DNA from: Tissierellaceae bacterium
GTDB taxonomy: Bacteria > Bacillota > Clostridia > Tissierellales > Tissierellaceae
Direction of reading: 5' to 3'
DNA: 39,521 nucleotides
NCBI GenBank assembly: GCA_023229175.1
Contig: JALNZV010000019.1
Span: 1 to 39,521, forward strand
The position numbers and the translations under genes were made by a program. The notes under the pieces are model-generated. The model was not told the origin of the DNA. It searched no databases and was given only the letters and a program-made list of their open reading frames with translations. The first letter of the stretch is position 1. Each line of letters starts with the position of its first letter. This document shows positions 15,613 to 24,323 of the stretch, piece after piece.

Positions 15613-16359
15613 ATGGCAAGATTTAATGCTGATGAGATTGATAATTATGGAGGACAAGGCGGAGGAGGGTTTTTCTCCTTGAAGAATGACAAAGATGTTG
15701 CAACTGTAAGATTTATGTATAATTCAATTGATGATATTCAAGGTTATGCAGTACATGAAATTGAAGTAGATGGTAAGAAGCGTTATGTTAACTGTCTAAG
15801 AGAATACAACCAACCATTGGATGATTGCCCTCTATGTGCGGCCAAGTCCAGGGTAATTGCAAAACTATTTGTAATCTTATATGATGTTGAATCAGAAGAG
15901 ATTAAGATTTGGGATAGAGGAAAGACTTTCTTTAGTAAATTATCAAGTCTATGCGCAAGATACAATCCATTGGTTTCCACACCATTTGAGATTGAGCGTA
16001 ATGGTAAGAAAGGCGATACCAAGACTACTTATGAAACATATGCTCTTGATACCGACGATACTACATTGGAAGATTTACCGGAAGTTCCTGAACTACTAGG
16101 AACACTTATTCTTGATAAATCATTTGAAGAACTTGAATTCTTTTTAGATAATGGATATTTTGAGGAAAGTGTGGAAGAGCAAGCTCCGCCAGAAAGAAAT
16201 CCAAAAAGCGATAGAAGAAATTCAACTTCAAGAGAGCCTGCAAATGAAGCTCCTGCACGTAGAAGAAGAACCCCAGCATCTGCTCCGACAGAAGATAAAG
16301 CACCTACTTCCCGCCCCACAGGTAGACGCAGAACAATAGCAAATCAGGATAAGTTTTAG
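15613..16359 (+). CDS. Probable single-stranded DNA-binding protein (gp32-like)
   Basis: A 248-residue protein behind the AAGGAGAATAAAATAATG cassette. The N-terminal part has a Gly-rich start (GGQGGGGFFSLKN), then a beta-rich domain with a Cys pair (DDCPLCAAKSR) and aromatic residues. The tail (about 190-248) is Arg/Pro/Ser/Thr-rich and flexible. This layout resembles phage SSBs with a zinc site, and its location directly before DNA polymerase fits. It would coat ssDNA at the fork. The C-terminus ends basic rather than in the usual acidic tip, which is a caution. The next gene overlaps by one base. Confidence 0.6.
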   Translation: MARFNADEIDNYGGQGGGGFFSLKNDKDVATVRFMYNSIDDIQGYAVHEIEVDGKKRYVNCLREYNQPLDDCPLCAAKSRVIAKLFVILYDVESEEIKIWDRGKTFFSKLSSLCARYNPLVSTPFEIERNGKKGDTKTTYETYALDTDDTTLEDLPEVPELLGTLILDKSFEELEFFLDNGYFEESVEEQAPPERNPKSDRRNSTSREPANEAPARRRRTPASAPTEDKAPTSRPTGRRRTIANQDKF

Positions 16360-18671
16360 TGAGTGGATTATTTAATCTCCCGCCGAGGGCAACCAAAGCG
16401 GGAGATTCTTTATTAGCAAAGAAAGCTTCAAAAGCAGCTCAAGCCAATGTGGGGATAACAATAAAAGGTGGCGGAGGCTTATTGGAGCGAATCTCAACAA
16501 TAAGTGCAATGGTTAATAAGAATTTAGGGAAATATAAAGATAGATATGAAGTAATAAGAGATGAAGAGACATTTGAAAAGTATATAGATGAATGTATTAA
16601 AAATGGAGTAATTTCAATTGATACAGAGACTAATAGTCTTGACCCTATAACTTGTACTCTTGCTGGATTATGTCTTTATACAACCGGAAATAAGGCGGTG
16701 TACATACCCCTTCATCACGTAAGCTATGTAACCGGAATTGAGATAGAAAATCAAATATCAGATGAATTTGCAACCAAGCAAATGCAGAGGATCGTTGATA
16801 ATAAAATCAAGGTAATAATGTTCAATGCTAAGTTTGATATTAGGGTAATTAAAAATCAACTTGGAGTTGAATTGACCGCTTATTGGGATGGTTACTTAGC
16901 AGCAAGATTGCTCAATGAAAATGAGCCAGAAAGTAACCTTAAAGCATTGCATAAGAAATACTGTATGCAGGGGGAAGGAGATGCGTTTGGATTTGATTCT
17001 TTATTCAAAGGCATTCCATTTACTCACATTCCGGTAAATACCGGATATCTATATGCAGCAAGGGATGCTGAAATCACTTATGAGCTGTATGAGTTTCAAA
17101 GACCATTCTTAACAGAAGGTGACCCAATATGTGTTGAACGAGATTTAACCGGCCCTGCTTTTGTATTTAATCATATAGAAATGCCGCTAATCAACATAGT
17201 AGCCGAGATGGAAGATACTGGAGTTGCATTTGACTTTGATTTGGCTGATAGATTATCCAAGGAATACAATATTAAATTAAAAGAAGCTGAAGATAAATTT
17301 TATAAAAAATGTGACAACTTCGGCGAAGCTCTTGATAAATATAGGGAAAAAAGAGGAGCAGCTAATAAATTACAGTATCCGGTTAATATATCAAGCCCAA
17401 CTCAAATAGCTATAATGCTTTACGATGTATTAGAAATTAAACCGGTTGATAAAGAAAAACCAAGAGGAACCGGAGAAGAAATATTAAGTAAGATTGACCA
17501 CCCAGTAGCCAAAGCTATCTTAGAATACCGAGGAATAGCCAAGTTATTAAGTACCTACATTGATAAGATGCCTGCAATAACAAATCCAAAGACCAAACGT
17601 ATTCACGCATCATTCAATCAAATTGGAGCGGATACTGGAAGATTTAGCAGCAGTGACCCTAATATGCAAAATATACCATCACATAATAATGAAATCAGAA
17701 AAATGTTCAGAGCGTCAGATGGTTATGTTTTATTATCTTCTGACTACTCAGCTCAGGAACCAAGAATCATGGCTCACATGAGTAAAGATGAGAAGATGAT
17801 TAAAGCATACCGAGATGGTAAAGACCTATATGTAGAAATTGCATCTATGGCGTATAATATGCTTTATAGTGAATGTAAAGAATTTAGGGAAGATGGAACC
17901 AGTAATCCCGAAGGTAAGGAAAGACGTGGAGCCGCAAAGGCAATTGTACTTGGTGTTTGTTATGGTAAGGGTGTAGCAGCTATTGCAGAAGACTTACAAG
18001 TTACTAAGAAAAAGGCGCAAGAGATTTATGACAAAGTTATGGTTTCTTTCCCTGGACTTAAAAGGTTTATGGAAGAAAGTGAAGCAATGGCAAGAGATTA
18101 TGGCTTTGTAACAACTGTTTGGGGAAGAAAAAGAAGACTACCAAATATGCAACTCCCACCTTATGAATTCACCTATATAGGAGGAGCCCCAAAAGACTTT
18201 GACCCTTTATTCGATGATGAAGATGAATTCGATGATGGCCTATTAGAAATAGATGAAGCTACTAAACAAAAATATATCAATCTATTAAATAGAACGTATA
18301 GCAGGAAAGAAAAGGAAGTAATTAAGGCTAAGGCGAAAACTGAAGGAATTTTAATAAAGGACAATGGTGGATATATAGCAGAAGCTACCAGACAATGTGT
18401 AAACAGTAGAATTCAAGGCTCAGCAGCAGACCAAACAAAACTTGCTATGATTTTAGTAGGCAATGATGCAAGATTAAAAGAATTGGGATTCAAACTACTA
18501 TTAGCAGTGCATGATGAACTAATTGGGGAATGCCCAAGAGAAAATGCTAAAGAAGTATCTGAAAGATTTGCTCAATTAATGGTAGAGGCTGCAAAAGACT
18601 TAGCAGTTCCATCAAAATGCGATGTTGAGGTCACAGAATGCTGGTATGGAGAGCCTTTACAATTAGATTAA
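16359..18671 (+). CDS. Family A DNA polymerase with 3'-5' exonuclease
   Basis: A 770-residue replicative polymerase starting with GTG at 16359, which shares its first base with the TAG of the SSB gene. Exo I (VISIDTETNSLD, D88/E90), Exo II (MFNAKFDIRVI) and Exo III (YAARDAEITYELY) are intact, so it should proofread. Polymerase motif A is LLSSDYSAQEPRI, motif B is RRGAAKAIVLGVCYGKG and motif C is LAVHDELIGE. An acidic insertion of roughly 70 residues lies between motifs B and C. A 5'-3' exonuclease domain is absent. It works with the clamp and clamp loader encoded later in the window. Confidence 0.94.
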   Translation: MSGLFNLPPRATKAGDSLLAKKASKAAQANVGITIKGGGGLLERISTISAMVNKNLGKYKDRYEVIRDEETFEKYIDECIKNGVISIDTETNSLDPITCTLAGLCLYTTGNKAVYIPLHHVSYVTGIEIENQISDEFATKQMQRIVDNKIKVIMFNAKFDIRVIKNQLGVELTAYWDGYLAARLLNENEPESNLKALHKKYCMQGEGDAFGFDSLFKGIPFTHIPVNTGYLYAARDAEITYELYEFQRPFLTEGDPICVERDLTGPAFVFNHIEMPLINIVAEMEDTGVAFDFDLADRLSKEYNIKLKEAEDKFYKKCDNFGEALDKYREKRGAANKLQYPVNISSPTQIAIMLYDVLEIKPVDKEKPRGTGEEILSKIDHPVAKAILEYRGIAKLLSTYIDKMPAITNPKTKRIHASFNQIGADTGRFSSSDPNMQNIPSHNNEIRKMFRASDGYVLLSSDYSAQEPRIMAHMSKDEKMIKAYRDGKDLYVEIASMAYNMLYSECKEFREDGTSNPEGKERRGAAKAIVLGVCYGKGVAAIAEDLQVTKKKAQEIYDKVMVSFPGLKRFMEESEAMARDYGFVTTVWGRKRRLPNMQLPPYEFTYIGGAPKDFDPLFDDEDEFDDGLLEIDEATKQKYINLLNRTYSRKEKEVIKAKAKTEGILIKDNGGYIAEATRQCVNSRIQGSAADQTKLAMILVGNDARLKELGFKLLLAVHDELIGECPRENAKEVSERFAQLMVEAAKDLAVPSKCDVEVTECWYGEPLQLD

Positions 18672-18685
18672 TAAATCTATATAAT
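18657..18685 (+). promoter_or_regulatory. Class B promoter
   Basis: TTACAA (18657-18662), 17 bases, TATAAT (18680-18685), with TCTATATAAT. The -35 lies inside the last codons of the polymerase gene. It opens the DNA-modification cluster. Confidence 0.65.
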
Positions 18686-18704
18686 AAGTCAGAAGGAGGT
18701 AGAT

Positions 18705-19619
18705 ATGGTGGACTTATACTTTGCAGGTTCAGAAGCATTCACTGATATAGTATTTGATGAACCTGGAAATATTTTAATGAGTTACTTTTATGTAGGTCAC
18801 AAGTTTTCCAAGTTCATTGAACTATTGGAAAACAAATCGGATAATAAAAAATTATTTATCGATAGTGGAGCGTTTACCGCTTGGACAAAACAAAAGCCAA
18901 TAGATGTTGAAGAATATATAAATTTCATTAACACCTATTCAGAGCATATCGAATTATATGGTCAAATAGACGTTATCCCTGGGGATATTGTTAAAGGGCA
19001 TACAGCTGAACAGGTTGAGGAAGCCGCTGCAGCCACTTGGGAAAACTACCTATATATGAGACCAAGAATGAAAAAGCCTGAAGGTCTTCTATATACTTTC
19101 CACGTCGGAGAACCTTATCGATATTTAGAACAAGCTCTTGAGTGGAGGGATGATAATGGACAACCAATTCCTTACATAGCCCTTGGAGGTATGGTAGGAA
19201 AACCAATGCCAACGAAGAAATCATTCTTGGATAGTTGTTTTAGTATCATTAAGAAGTCAAGTAATCCCAACGTTAAAGTGCATGCATTTGGAATGACATC
19301 ATTTAATCTACTTGAGTCTTATCCAATAACGAGCGCTGATAGTACAAGCTGGATAATGACAGGAGCCAATGGAAATATAACTACAGATGTTGGAATTATA
19401 GCGATTAGTGAAAAAGCGAAACGCTTACTTGAGCATTATTCCCATTTGTGTCCAAGTCATCAAGAAGCCTTTGAAAGAACAATCAGTAAGTATGGTTTTA
19501 CCTTAGATGAATTACAAATTAATTATAAAGCACGGCTGAAGTATCATCTAAGATATTTATCTGAAAAAGCTTCTAATATTAAGTATATCCCAGGCCCAAA
19601 GAAATTATCCCTATTTTAA
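18705..19619 (+). CDS. dpdA: DpdA-like 7-deazaguanine DNA transglycosylase
   Basis: A 304-residue TIM-barrel protein of the tRNA-guanine-transglycosylase superfamily in its phage DNA form. D53 in LFIDSGAFTAW and D212 in SADSTSW are candidate catalytic acids; YGQIDVIPGD, YIALGGMVG and VHAFGMTS are barrel-strand motifs. Family members exchange guanine in DNA for preQ0 or a relative, giving resistance to restriction enzymes. The genes making preQ0 follow directly: queC begins 19 bases after this stop. The TATAAT-to-start distance is short and AAGGAGGT is close to ATG 18705. The exact base inserted cannot be read from sequence. Confidence 0.85.
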   Translation: MVDLYFAGSEAFTDIVFDEPGNILMSYFYVGHKFSKFIELLENKSDNKKLFIDSGAFTAWTKQKPIDVEEYINFINTYSEHIELYGQIDVIPGDIVKGHTAEQVEEAAAATWENYLYMRPRMKKPEGLLYTFHVGEPYRYLEQALEWRDDNGQPIPYIALGGMVGKPMPTKKSFLDSCFSIIKKSSNPNVKVHAFGMTSFNLLESYPITSADSTSWIMTGANGNITTDVGIIAISEKAKRLLEHYSHLCPSHQEAFERTISKYGFTLDELQINYKARLKYHLRYLSEKASNIKYIPGPKKLSLF

Positions 19620-19638
19620 ATAATTGGAGGAAAATACG

Positions 19639-20331
19639 ATGAGTAAAAAAGCATTGGTGTTGAATAGTGGTGGTGTAGATTCCACCACTTGCCTTTCAGT
19701 AGCAATAGATGAATTAGGATTAGAAAATGTTTCAACGGTATCTGTTTTCTACGGACAGAAGCACAGTAAAGAATTAGAATGTGCTAAGAAGATAGCGGAT
19801 TATTATGGAGTAAAGCATTATGAATTGGATTTATCAGCAATCTTCAAATATAGTAATTGTTCTTTATTATCTCAAAGTACAGAAGAAATAATACATGAAA
19901 GCTATGCAGAACAGATAGCAAAAGATGGAGAAGGAATGGTCAGAACTTATGTTCCATTTAGAAACGGATTAATGTTATCAGCTGTAGCAACCTTGGCTGT
20001 TTCTATTTATCCTGATGATATGGTTGATATCTATTTAGGAGCTCATGCAGATGATTCAGCCGGAAGAGCTTATGCAGATTGCAGTGAAGAGTTTACAAAT
20101 GCTATTGGGCAAGCTATTAATATTGGAACCTATGAAAAGGTAAATTTAAGAGCTCCATTAGTTAATCTATCAAAAGCAGAAGTGGTTCGAGAAGGATTAA
20201 AATTGGGAACACCTTATGAATTAACTTGGAGCTGTTACGAAGGTGGGGAGACCCCTTGCGGAACATGCGGAACATGCATTGACAGAGCGATGGCTTTTAA
20301 ATTAAATAATATTTCTGACCCAGCTTTATAA
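19639..20331 (+). CDS. queC: 7-cyano-7-deazaguanine (preQ0) synthase
   Basis: A 230-residue ATP-dependent enzyme converting 7-carboxy-7-deazaguanine to preQ0. ATG 19639 follows TTGGAGG; the PP-loop LNSGGVDSTTCLS opens the protein, and the C-terminal zinc-binding Cys cluster CYEGGETPCGTCGTCIDR is complete. Length is that of ordinary bacterial QueC. It has no fused amidotransferase domain, unlike the Gat-QueC proteins of phages that make archaeosine-type DNA. No QueF is present, so preQ0 is the likely end product. Confidence 0.95.
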   Translation: MSKKALVLNSGGVDSTTCLSVAIDELGLENVSTVSVFYGQKHSKELECAKKIADYYGVKHYELDLSAIFKYSNCSLLSQSTEEIIHESYAEQIAKDGEGMVRTYVPFRNGLMLSAVATLAVSIYPDDMVDIYLGAHADDSAGRAYADCSEEFTNAIGQAINIGTYEKVNLRAPLVNLSKAEVVREGLKLGTPYELTWSCYEGGETPCGTCGTCIDRAMAFKLNNISDPAL

Positions 20332-20354
20332 AAGAGTAAAAAGTTCTATATAAT
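20326..20354 (+). promoter_or_regulatory. Class B promoter
   Basis: TTATAA (20326-20331), 17 bases, TATAAT (20349-20354), core TTCTATATAAT. The -35 contains the stop codon of queC. It would re-fire transcription for queD, queE, folE and the deaminase gene. Confidence 0.65.
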
Positions 20355-20387
20355 ATATGACGCAGAAAATACAGGAGGAAAAAATTT

Positions 20388-20720
20388 ATGTATTATATTT
20401 CAAAAAGAATGGAAATTGCAGGCGCTCATAAACTTGAATTGGATTATGAAAGTAAATGTCAAAATCTACATGGGCATAATTGGATTGTAACCGTTTTTTG
20501 TAAAACTAAGAAATTAAATCATAATGGAATGGTGGAAGATTTTACGTTAATCAAAAAAATGGTGCATGATAAGCTAGACCATCGAAATATTAACAATATT
20601 GTAGATTTTAATCCAACAGCCGAGAATATTGCTAAATGGATCACAGAACAAATTCCTACTTGTTATAAGGTAGAGATACAGGAAAGCGAAGGAAATATTG
20701 CAATCTATGAAGAGGAATAA
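20388..20720 (+). CDS. queD: 6-carboxy-5,6,7,8-tetrahydropterin synthase
   Basis: A 110-residue protein of the PTPS fold. H14 (GAHKL), H28 and H30 (LHGHNW) are the zinc ligands, C24 is the catalytic Cys, and LDHRNINN and NPTAENIAKW complete the family signature. It turns dihydroneopterin triphosphate from FolE into carboxytetrahydropterin, the second step to preQ0. AGGAGG lies upstream. queE starts right after its stop. Confidence 0.94.
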   Translation: MYYISKRMEIAGAHKLELDYESKCQNLHGHNWIVTVFCKTKKLNHNGMVEDFTLIKKMVHDKLDHRNINNIVDFNPTAENIAKWITEQIPTCYKVEIQESEGNIAIYEEE

Positions 20721-20721
20721 A

Positions 20722-21363
20722 ATGTTTGTAAATGAAATATTCACAAGTATTGAAGGCGAAGGTATCCGAATGGGTTACCCAGTTACTTTCATCAGACTAT
20801 ATGGATGTAACTTAAATTGCTCTTACTGCGATACAAGATATAGTTGTGAAGGACAAGATGGAACTGAAATGAGTGTTTCCGAAGTTATTGAAAAGGCTAA
20901 AGAAGCAGGAGTTAAGAGAATTACCTTAACCGGTGGAGAACCATTAATTCATAAAAATGCAGAAGAATTAGTTGACGGGCTGGTTAATGAAGGATTTGAA
21001 GTTAATATTGAAACAAATGGAAGTGTTGATATTTACCCTTACATCAAAGAAAATGTAATCATTACAATGGATTACAAATCAATCAGTAGTGGTATGGCAG
21101 ATAAGATGAATCATAAAAACTTGAAATATCTTAGAAACCAAGATGTGTTGAAATTTGTGGTTGAGGATAAAAAAGACTTGGATGATATGAAGAGAATAAT
21201 TGAAACATATAGTCCAAGCTGCATTATATTCGTAAGTCCAGTATTTGGAAAGATTGAATTACCTGATATGGTAGATTATATCAAGGATAATGAATTAAAT
21301 GAATGTAGAATACAGGTTCAGCTGCATAAGATTATATGGGAGCCAACTAAAAGAGGTGTGTAA
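20722..21363 (+). CDS. queE: 7-carboxy-7-deazaguanine synthase (radical SAM)
   Basis: A 213-residue protein starting at ATG 20722, directly after the queD stop. C29, C33 and C36 (CNLNCSYCDT) bind the 4Fe-4S cluster, and LTGGEPLIH is the SAM-binding GGE motif. It carries out the ring contraction to 7-carboxy-7-deazaguanine. The N-terminal NEIFTSIEGEGIRMG is typical of QueE. Its stop abuts the folE ATG. Confidence 0.95.
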   Translation: MFVNEIFTSIEGEGIRMGYPVTFIRLYGCNLNCSYCDTRYSCEGQDGTEMSVSEVIEKAKEAGVKRITLTGGEPLIHKNAEELVDGLVNEGFEVNIETNGSVDIYPYIKENVIITMDYKSISSGMADKMNHKNLKYLRNQDVLKFVVEDKKDLDDMKRIIETYSPSCIIFVSPVFGKIELPDMVDYIKDNELNECRIQVQLHKIIWEPTKRGV

Positions 21364-21936
21364 ATGAAAGAAATAGATAAAGACCTAATAAAAGAATCAA
21401 TAAGAAATATTCTTATTGCACTTGGGGATGACCCAAACCGCGAAGGATTGAAGGAAACCCCAAAGCGAGTAGCTAAGATGTACGCCGAAGTATTTGAAGG
21501 AATGCAATATACTAATGAAGAGATTGCAGCAATGTTTAATAAATGCTTTGAAGATGTAAAAACCGGAGATTTGGTGGTTGTTGAACATATTCCAATATTT
21601 AGCTACTGTGAGCATCATTTAGCTTTAATGTACAATATGGATGTATCAGTGGGATATATTCCCAAAGATAAGGTTATTGGACTATCTAAGATAGCAAGAA
21701 TTGCAGATATGGTGGCCAAACGCTTACAACTTCAAGAACGAATTGGAATGGATATAATGCACATATTAAAAGAGGTTCTTGAAACTGAAGATATTATAGT
21801 AGTCATAAGAGGCGAGCATGCATGTATGACAACCCGAGGAATTAGGAAGCCTGGAACAGTGACCAAGACAAGTGCTATTAGCGGAGCATTTGGAAGTAAC
21901 CAAGCATTACGCCAAGAATTTTACAGTCTATTATAG
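21364..21936 (+). CDS. folE: GTP cyclohydrolase I
   Basis: A 190-residue enzyme making dihydroneopterin triphosphate from GTP, the entry step to preQ0. Zinc ligands lie in SYCEHHLALMYNM (Cys and His) and in the late GEHACMTTRGI (Cys); the core IPKDKVIGLSKIARI and DDPNREGLKETPKRVAKMY at the start are full-length family hallmarks. With queD, queE and queC it completes the pathway, so the phage does not depend on the host for preQ0. Confidence 0.95.
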   Translation: MKEIDKDLIKESIRNILIALGDDPNREGLKETPKRVAKMYAEVFEGMQYTNEEIAAMFNKCFEDVKTGDLVVVEHIPIFSYCEHHLALMYNMDVSVGYIPKDKVIGLSKIARIADMVAKRLQLQERIGMDIMHILKEVLETEDIIVVIRGEHACMTTRGIRKPGTVTKTSAISGAFGSNQALRQEFYSLL

Positions 21937-21947
21937 GAGGAAATTTT

Positions 21948-22418
21948 ATGAAAAAAGAGATTATACAGGCGGCAATAGAACAAGCTCGTAAGACAATGAA
22001 TGAAAATATAGGAGGCCCGTTTGGGGCTGCTGTTATTGATGCGGATGGAACAATCTTATCAATAACATCTAATTCAGTGTTAGGTGACCACGACCCAACA
22101 GCTCATGCGGAAGTTAATGCAATTAGAGAAGCTTGTAAGGTTAAAGGAACCCATGATTTAACAGGATGTGTAATATATGCAACCGGATATCCTTGTCCAA
22201 TGTGCTTATCCGCTATTATATGGGCTAACATCAAAACCGTATATTATGGGTGCAGACCAAGTGATGCGGAAGAGATTGGATTCAGAGATGATTTCATCTA
22301 TAGATTCATTGAAGATAAACGCCAAGATAAAGATATATTAGCAATTGAAGAGCAAGGCAGAGAAGAGTGTTTAGTTCTATTTAAAGAATATGACGAATTA
22401 GCGAAAGAAATATATTAA
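21948..22418 (+). CDS. Guanine deaminase-like enzyme (GuaD family, CDA superfamily)
   Basis: A 156-residue zinc deaminase: H53/E55 in TAHAEVNAIREAC and C83/C86 in PCPMCLSAI form the active site. The later DAEEIGFRDDFIYRFI resembles the Bacillus GuaD C-terminal segment (E.GF.D.FIY..I) that shapes its guanine site, rather than dCMP or tRNA-adenosine deaminases. It would convert guanine to xanthine. It stands directly after folE, in the same transcript as the 7-deazaguanine genes. Free guanine is what a DpdA-type base exchange releases, so a link is attractive but unproven. Confidence 0.8.
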   Translation: MKKEIIQAAIEQARKTMNENIGGPFGAAVIDADGTILSITSNSVLGDHDPTAHAEVNAIREACKVKGTHDLTGCVIYATGYPCPMCLSAIIWANIKTVYYGCRPSDAEEIGFRDDFIYRFIEDKRQDKDILAIEEQGREECLVLFKEYDELAKEIY

Positions 22419-22438
22419 AATAAGGAAGGTCGAATCAA

Positions 22439-23545
22439 ATGAAGCTTAAACTTAAAACACTGAAGTTGCAGGAAATGGTTTCAAAAGCAATCAGAGGAGC
22501 ATCTAATAATAAGATGATTCCCATCACAGGACTTATGGCCATAGTATTAAAGAAAGGAGTTCTTACACTTATTACAACCGATGCTACAAATACTCTAAAG
22601 GTAATGGAGAAGGATATTGAAGGTGATGACTTCTATGTGGTTGTGCAGACGGATATATTCAGTAAGTTAGTGGCCAAGACTACTACAGAAACAATTACCT
22701 TGACATTAAAAGAAAATAGCTTAGAGGTGAAAGGTAATGGTACATATAGTATTGAATTACCTCTTGACGAAGAAGGTCAGTTAATTAAATTCCCGGAATA
22801 TAAGTTTGATACTAAGGTTAAAAAATCAACAATCAATCTATCCACAGTAAAAGCATTATTAAATACTAATAAGGCAGCCCTTGCGGAAACAATGGAAGTC
22901 CCTTGCTTAACTGGTTATTACTTTGATGATAAGGTAATCACAACAGATACATTTAAAGTATGTAGTAATGACATTAAAGTATTCCCAAATAAGGTATTAC
23001 TGCCTGCAGAGCTTGTGGAATTATTGGCTTTGATGGATGAAGAAAAGATTACAGTTCAAATCTCCGGTAGCAAGATTCTTTTCACTACTGGAAATGTAAC
23101 AGTATTCGGAACAGAGCTTGAAGGAATTGAAGATTATCCAGCTGAAGCAATTAATGCTTACCTTGAAACGGAGTTTGGAAGCATTTGTAAATTACCGAAA
23201 AGCGCCTTATTAAATGTGTTGGATAGATTAGCTCTATTCGTAGCAACTTACGATAAGAATGGCGTTTATCTTACCTTTACAAAAGATGGAGTCGTGTTCA
23301 GTAGCAAGAGAAGTAATGGTACAGAGCTTATCAAATATCAAGGCAGCGAAAACTTCCAAGCATTTACATGCTGCGCTGACATTGAATTATTGAAATCTCA
23401 GATTGCAGCTCAAGAAGGAGAAGTGGTTGAACTTTGGTATGGTCATGAAAAAGCAATTAAAATGACATCAGGAAAAATAACTCAGATTGTGGCACTGTTA
23501 GAGGATGACAGAGCAATAGATAATGGCGAAACGTCAGAGTCTTAA
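22439..23545 (+). CDS. dnaN: DNA polymerase sliding clamp (beta subunit-like)
   Basis: A 368-residue protein with the length and three-domain layout of bacterial DnaN. The N-terminus reads LKTLKLQEMVSKAIRGAS and the repeated clamp-fold segments include GLMAIVLKKGVLTLITTDAT and VPCLTGYYFDDKVITTDTFK. Sequence is divergent, so the assignment rests on fold-like repeats, size and the clamp-loader genes downstream. It would tether the family A polymerase to DNA. Its end overlaps the Cas4-like gene by 23 bases. Confidence 0.85.
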   Translation: MKLKLKTLKLQEMVSKAIRGASNNKMIPITGLMAIVLKKGVLTLITTDATNTLKVMEKDIEGDDFYVVVQTDIFSKLVAKTTTETITLTLKENSLEVKGNGTYSIELPLDEEGQLIKFPEYKFDTKVKKSTINLSTVKALLNTNKAALAETMEVPCLTGYYFDDKVITTDTFKVCSNDIKVFPNKVLLPAELVELLALMDEEKITVQISGSKILFTTGNVTVFGTELEGIEDYPAEAINAYLETEFGSICKLPKSALLNVLDRLALFVATYDKNGVYLTFTKDGVVFSSKRSNGTELIKYQGSENFQAFTCCADIELLKSQIAAQEGEVVELWYGHEKAIKMTSGKITQIVALLEDDRAIDNGETSES

Positions 23546-24323
23546 AAATATATTCAAGCTGATAGAGGCGGCTACAAATGAAATGCCAGTCAATGAGCAA
23601 TTTGTGGCCGACCTCAAGGCATCTATCGAAAAGCAGGATTCACTTGAAGCACGTAAACCTTCTAAAAGTTATAAACCATCCTCAATGACTTGTATTAGAA
23701 ATATGTATTTTCAAGTGACCGGAACTCCTCCAGACGAAGAGAGAAGCAATGCTTGCTTAGTTGGAATTTGTGAATCCGGAAGTGATAGGCACGAACATAT
23801 CCAAGCATCCGTAAGCAAGATGAAAGACTTTGGCATTGATTGCGAATATATAGATGTTGAAAAGTTTGTCAAAATGAGAAAACTTGATTACTTAGAAATT
23901 GTTAAGAAGCAAGGATTTGAAACAAAGTTATATCATAAAGACTTAAATATGAGCTTCTTATGTGATGGAATTATCAAGTATAAAGGCCAATACTATATAC
24001 TGGAGATTAAGACAGAAACCATTTATAAATGGCAATCAAGAGAAGGGGTAGCCGAAGAACATATACCTCAAGGAACAGCATATTCAACCTGCTTAGGAAT
24101 TGACCAGATATTGTTCCTGTATGAGAACCGGGATAACTGCGATAAGAAAGCCTTTATCTTAGAAGTAACAGATGATATGAAATATGAGCATATAGTTTCT
24201 AAGATAGAGCAGTGTGATGAATATGTTGGCAGGTTGATTCCACCACCAAAACCTGTAGATATTTCTAAGAAGACTTGTCAATATTGCAATTATAAGTCAG
24301 AATGCAGAAAGGCAGGAAAGTAA
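23523..24323 (+). CDS. Cas4/RecB-like PD-(D/E)XK exonuclease with Fe-S cysteines
   Basis: A 266-residue protein. H90, D148 (FLCDGII), E161 and K163 (YYILEIKTE) form the PD-(D/E)XK nuclease centre. C57 (SSMTCIRN) with the C-terminal CQYCNYKSECRK gives the four Cys of a Cas4/AddB-type Fe-S cluster. In phages such enzymes process DNA ends during recombination. It overlaps dnaN by 23 bases in another frame, has no clear ribosome binding site, and so likely depends on coupling. The next gene, a RecU-like nuclease, begins one base after its stop. Confidence 0.85.
   Translation: MAKRQSLKNIFKLIEAATNEMPVNEQFVADLKASIEKQDSLEARKPSKSYKPSSMTCIRNMYFQVTGTPPDEERSNACLVGICESGSDRHEHIQASVSKMKDFGIDCEYIDVEKFVKMRKLDYLEIVKKQGFETKLYHKDLNMSFLCDGIIKYKGQYYILEIKTETIYKWQSREGVAEEHIPQGTAYSTCLGIDQILFLYENRDNCDKKAFILEVTDDMKYEHIVSKIEQCDEYVGRLIPPPKPVDISKKTCQYCNYKSECRKAGK

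Noticed and set aside
16029..16319. Minus-strand 96-residue ORF opposite the SSB tail
   Set aside because: Ser/Leu/Gly-rich text mirrors the Arg/Glu/Ser-rich C-terminal tail of the SSB-like gene; no ribosome binding site.
16151..16339. Plus-strand 62-residue ORF inside the SSB gene
   Set aside because: Frame shadow of a low-complexity tail, without a ribosome binding site or a family match, unlike the nested endonuclease in dnaX.
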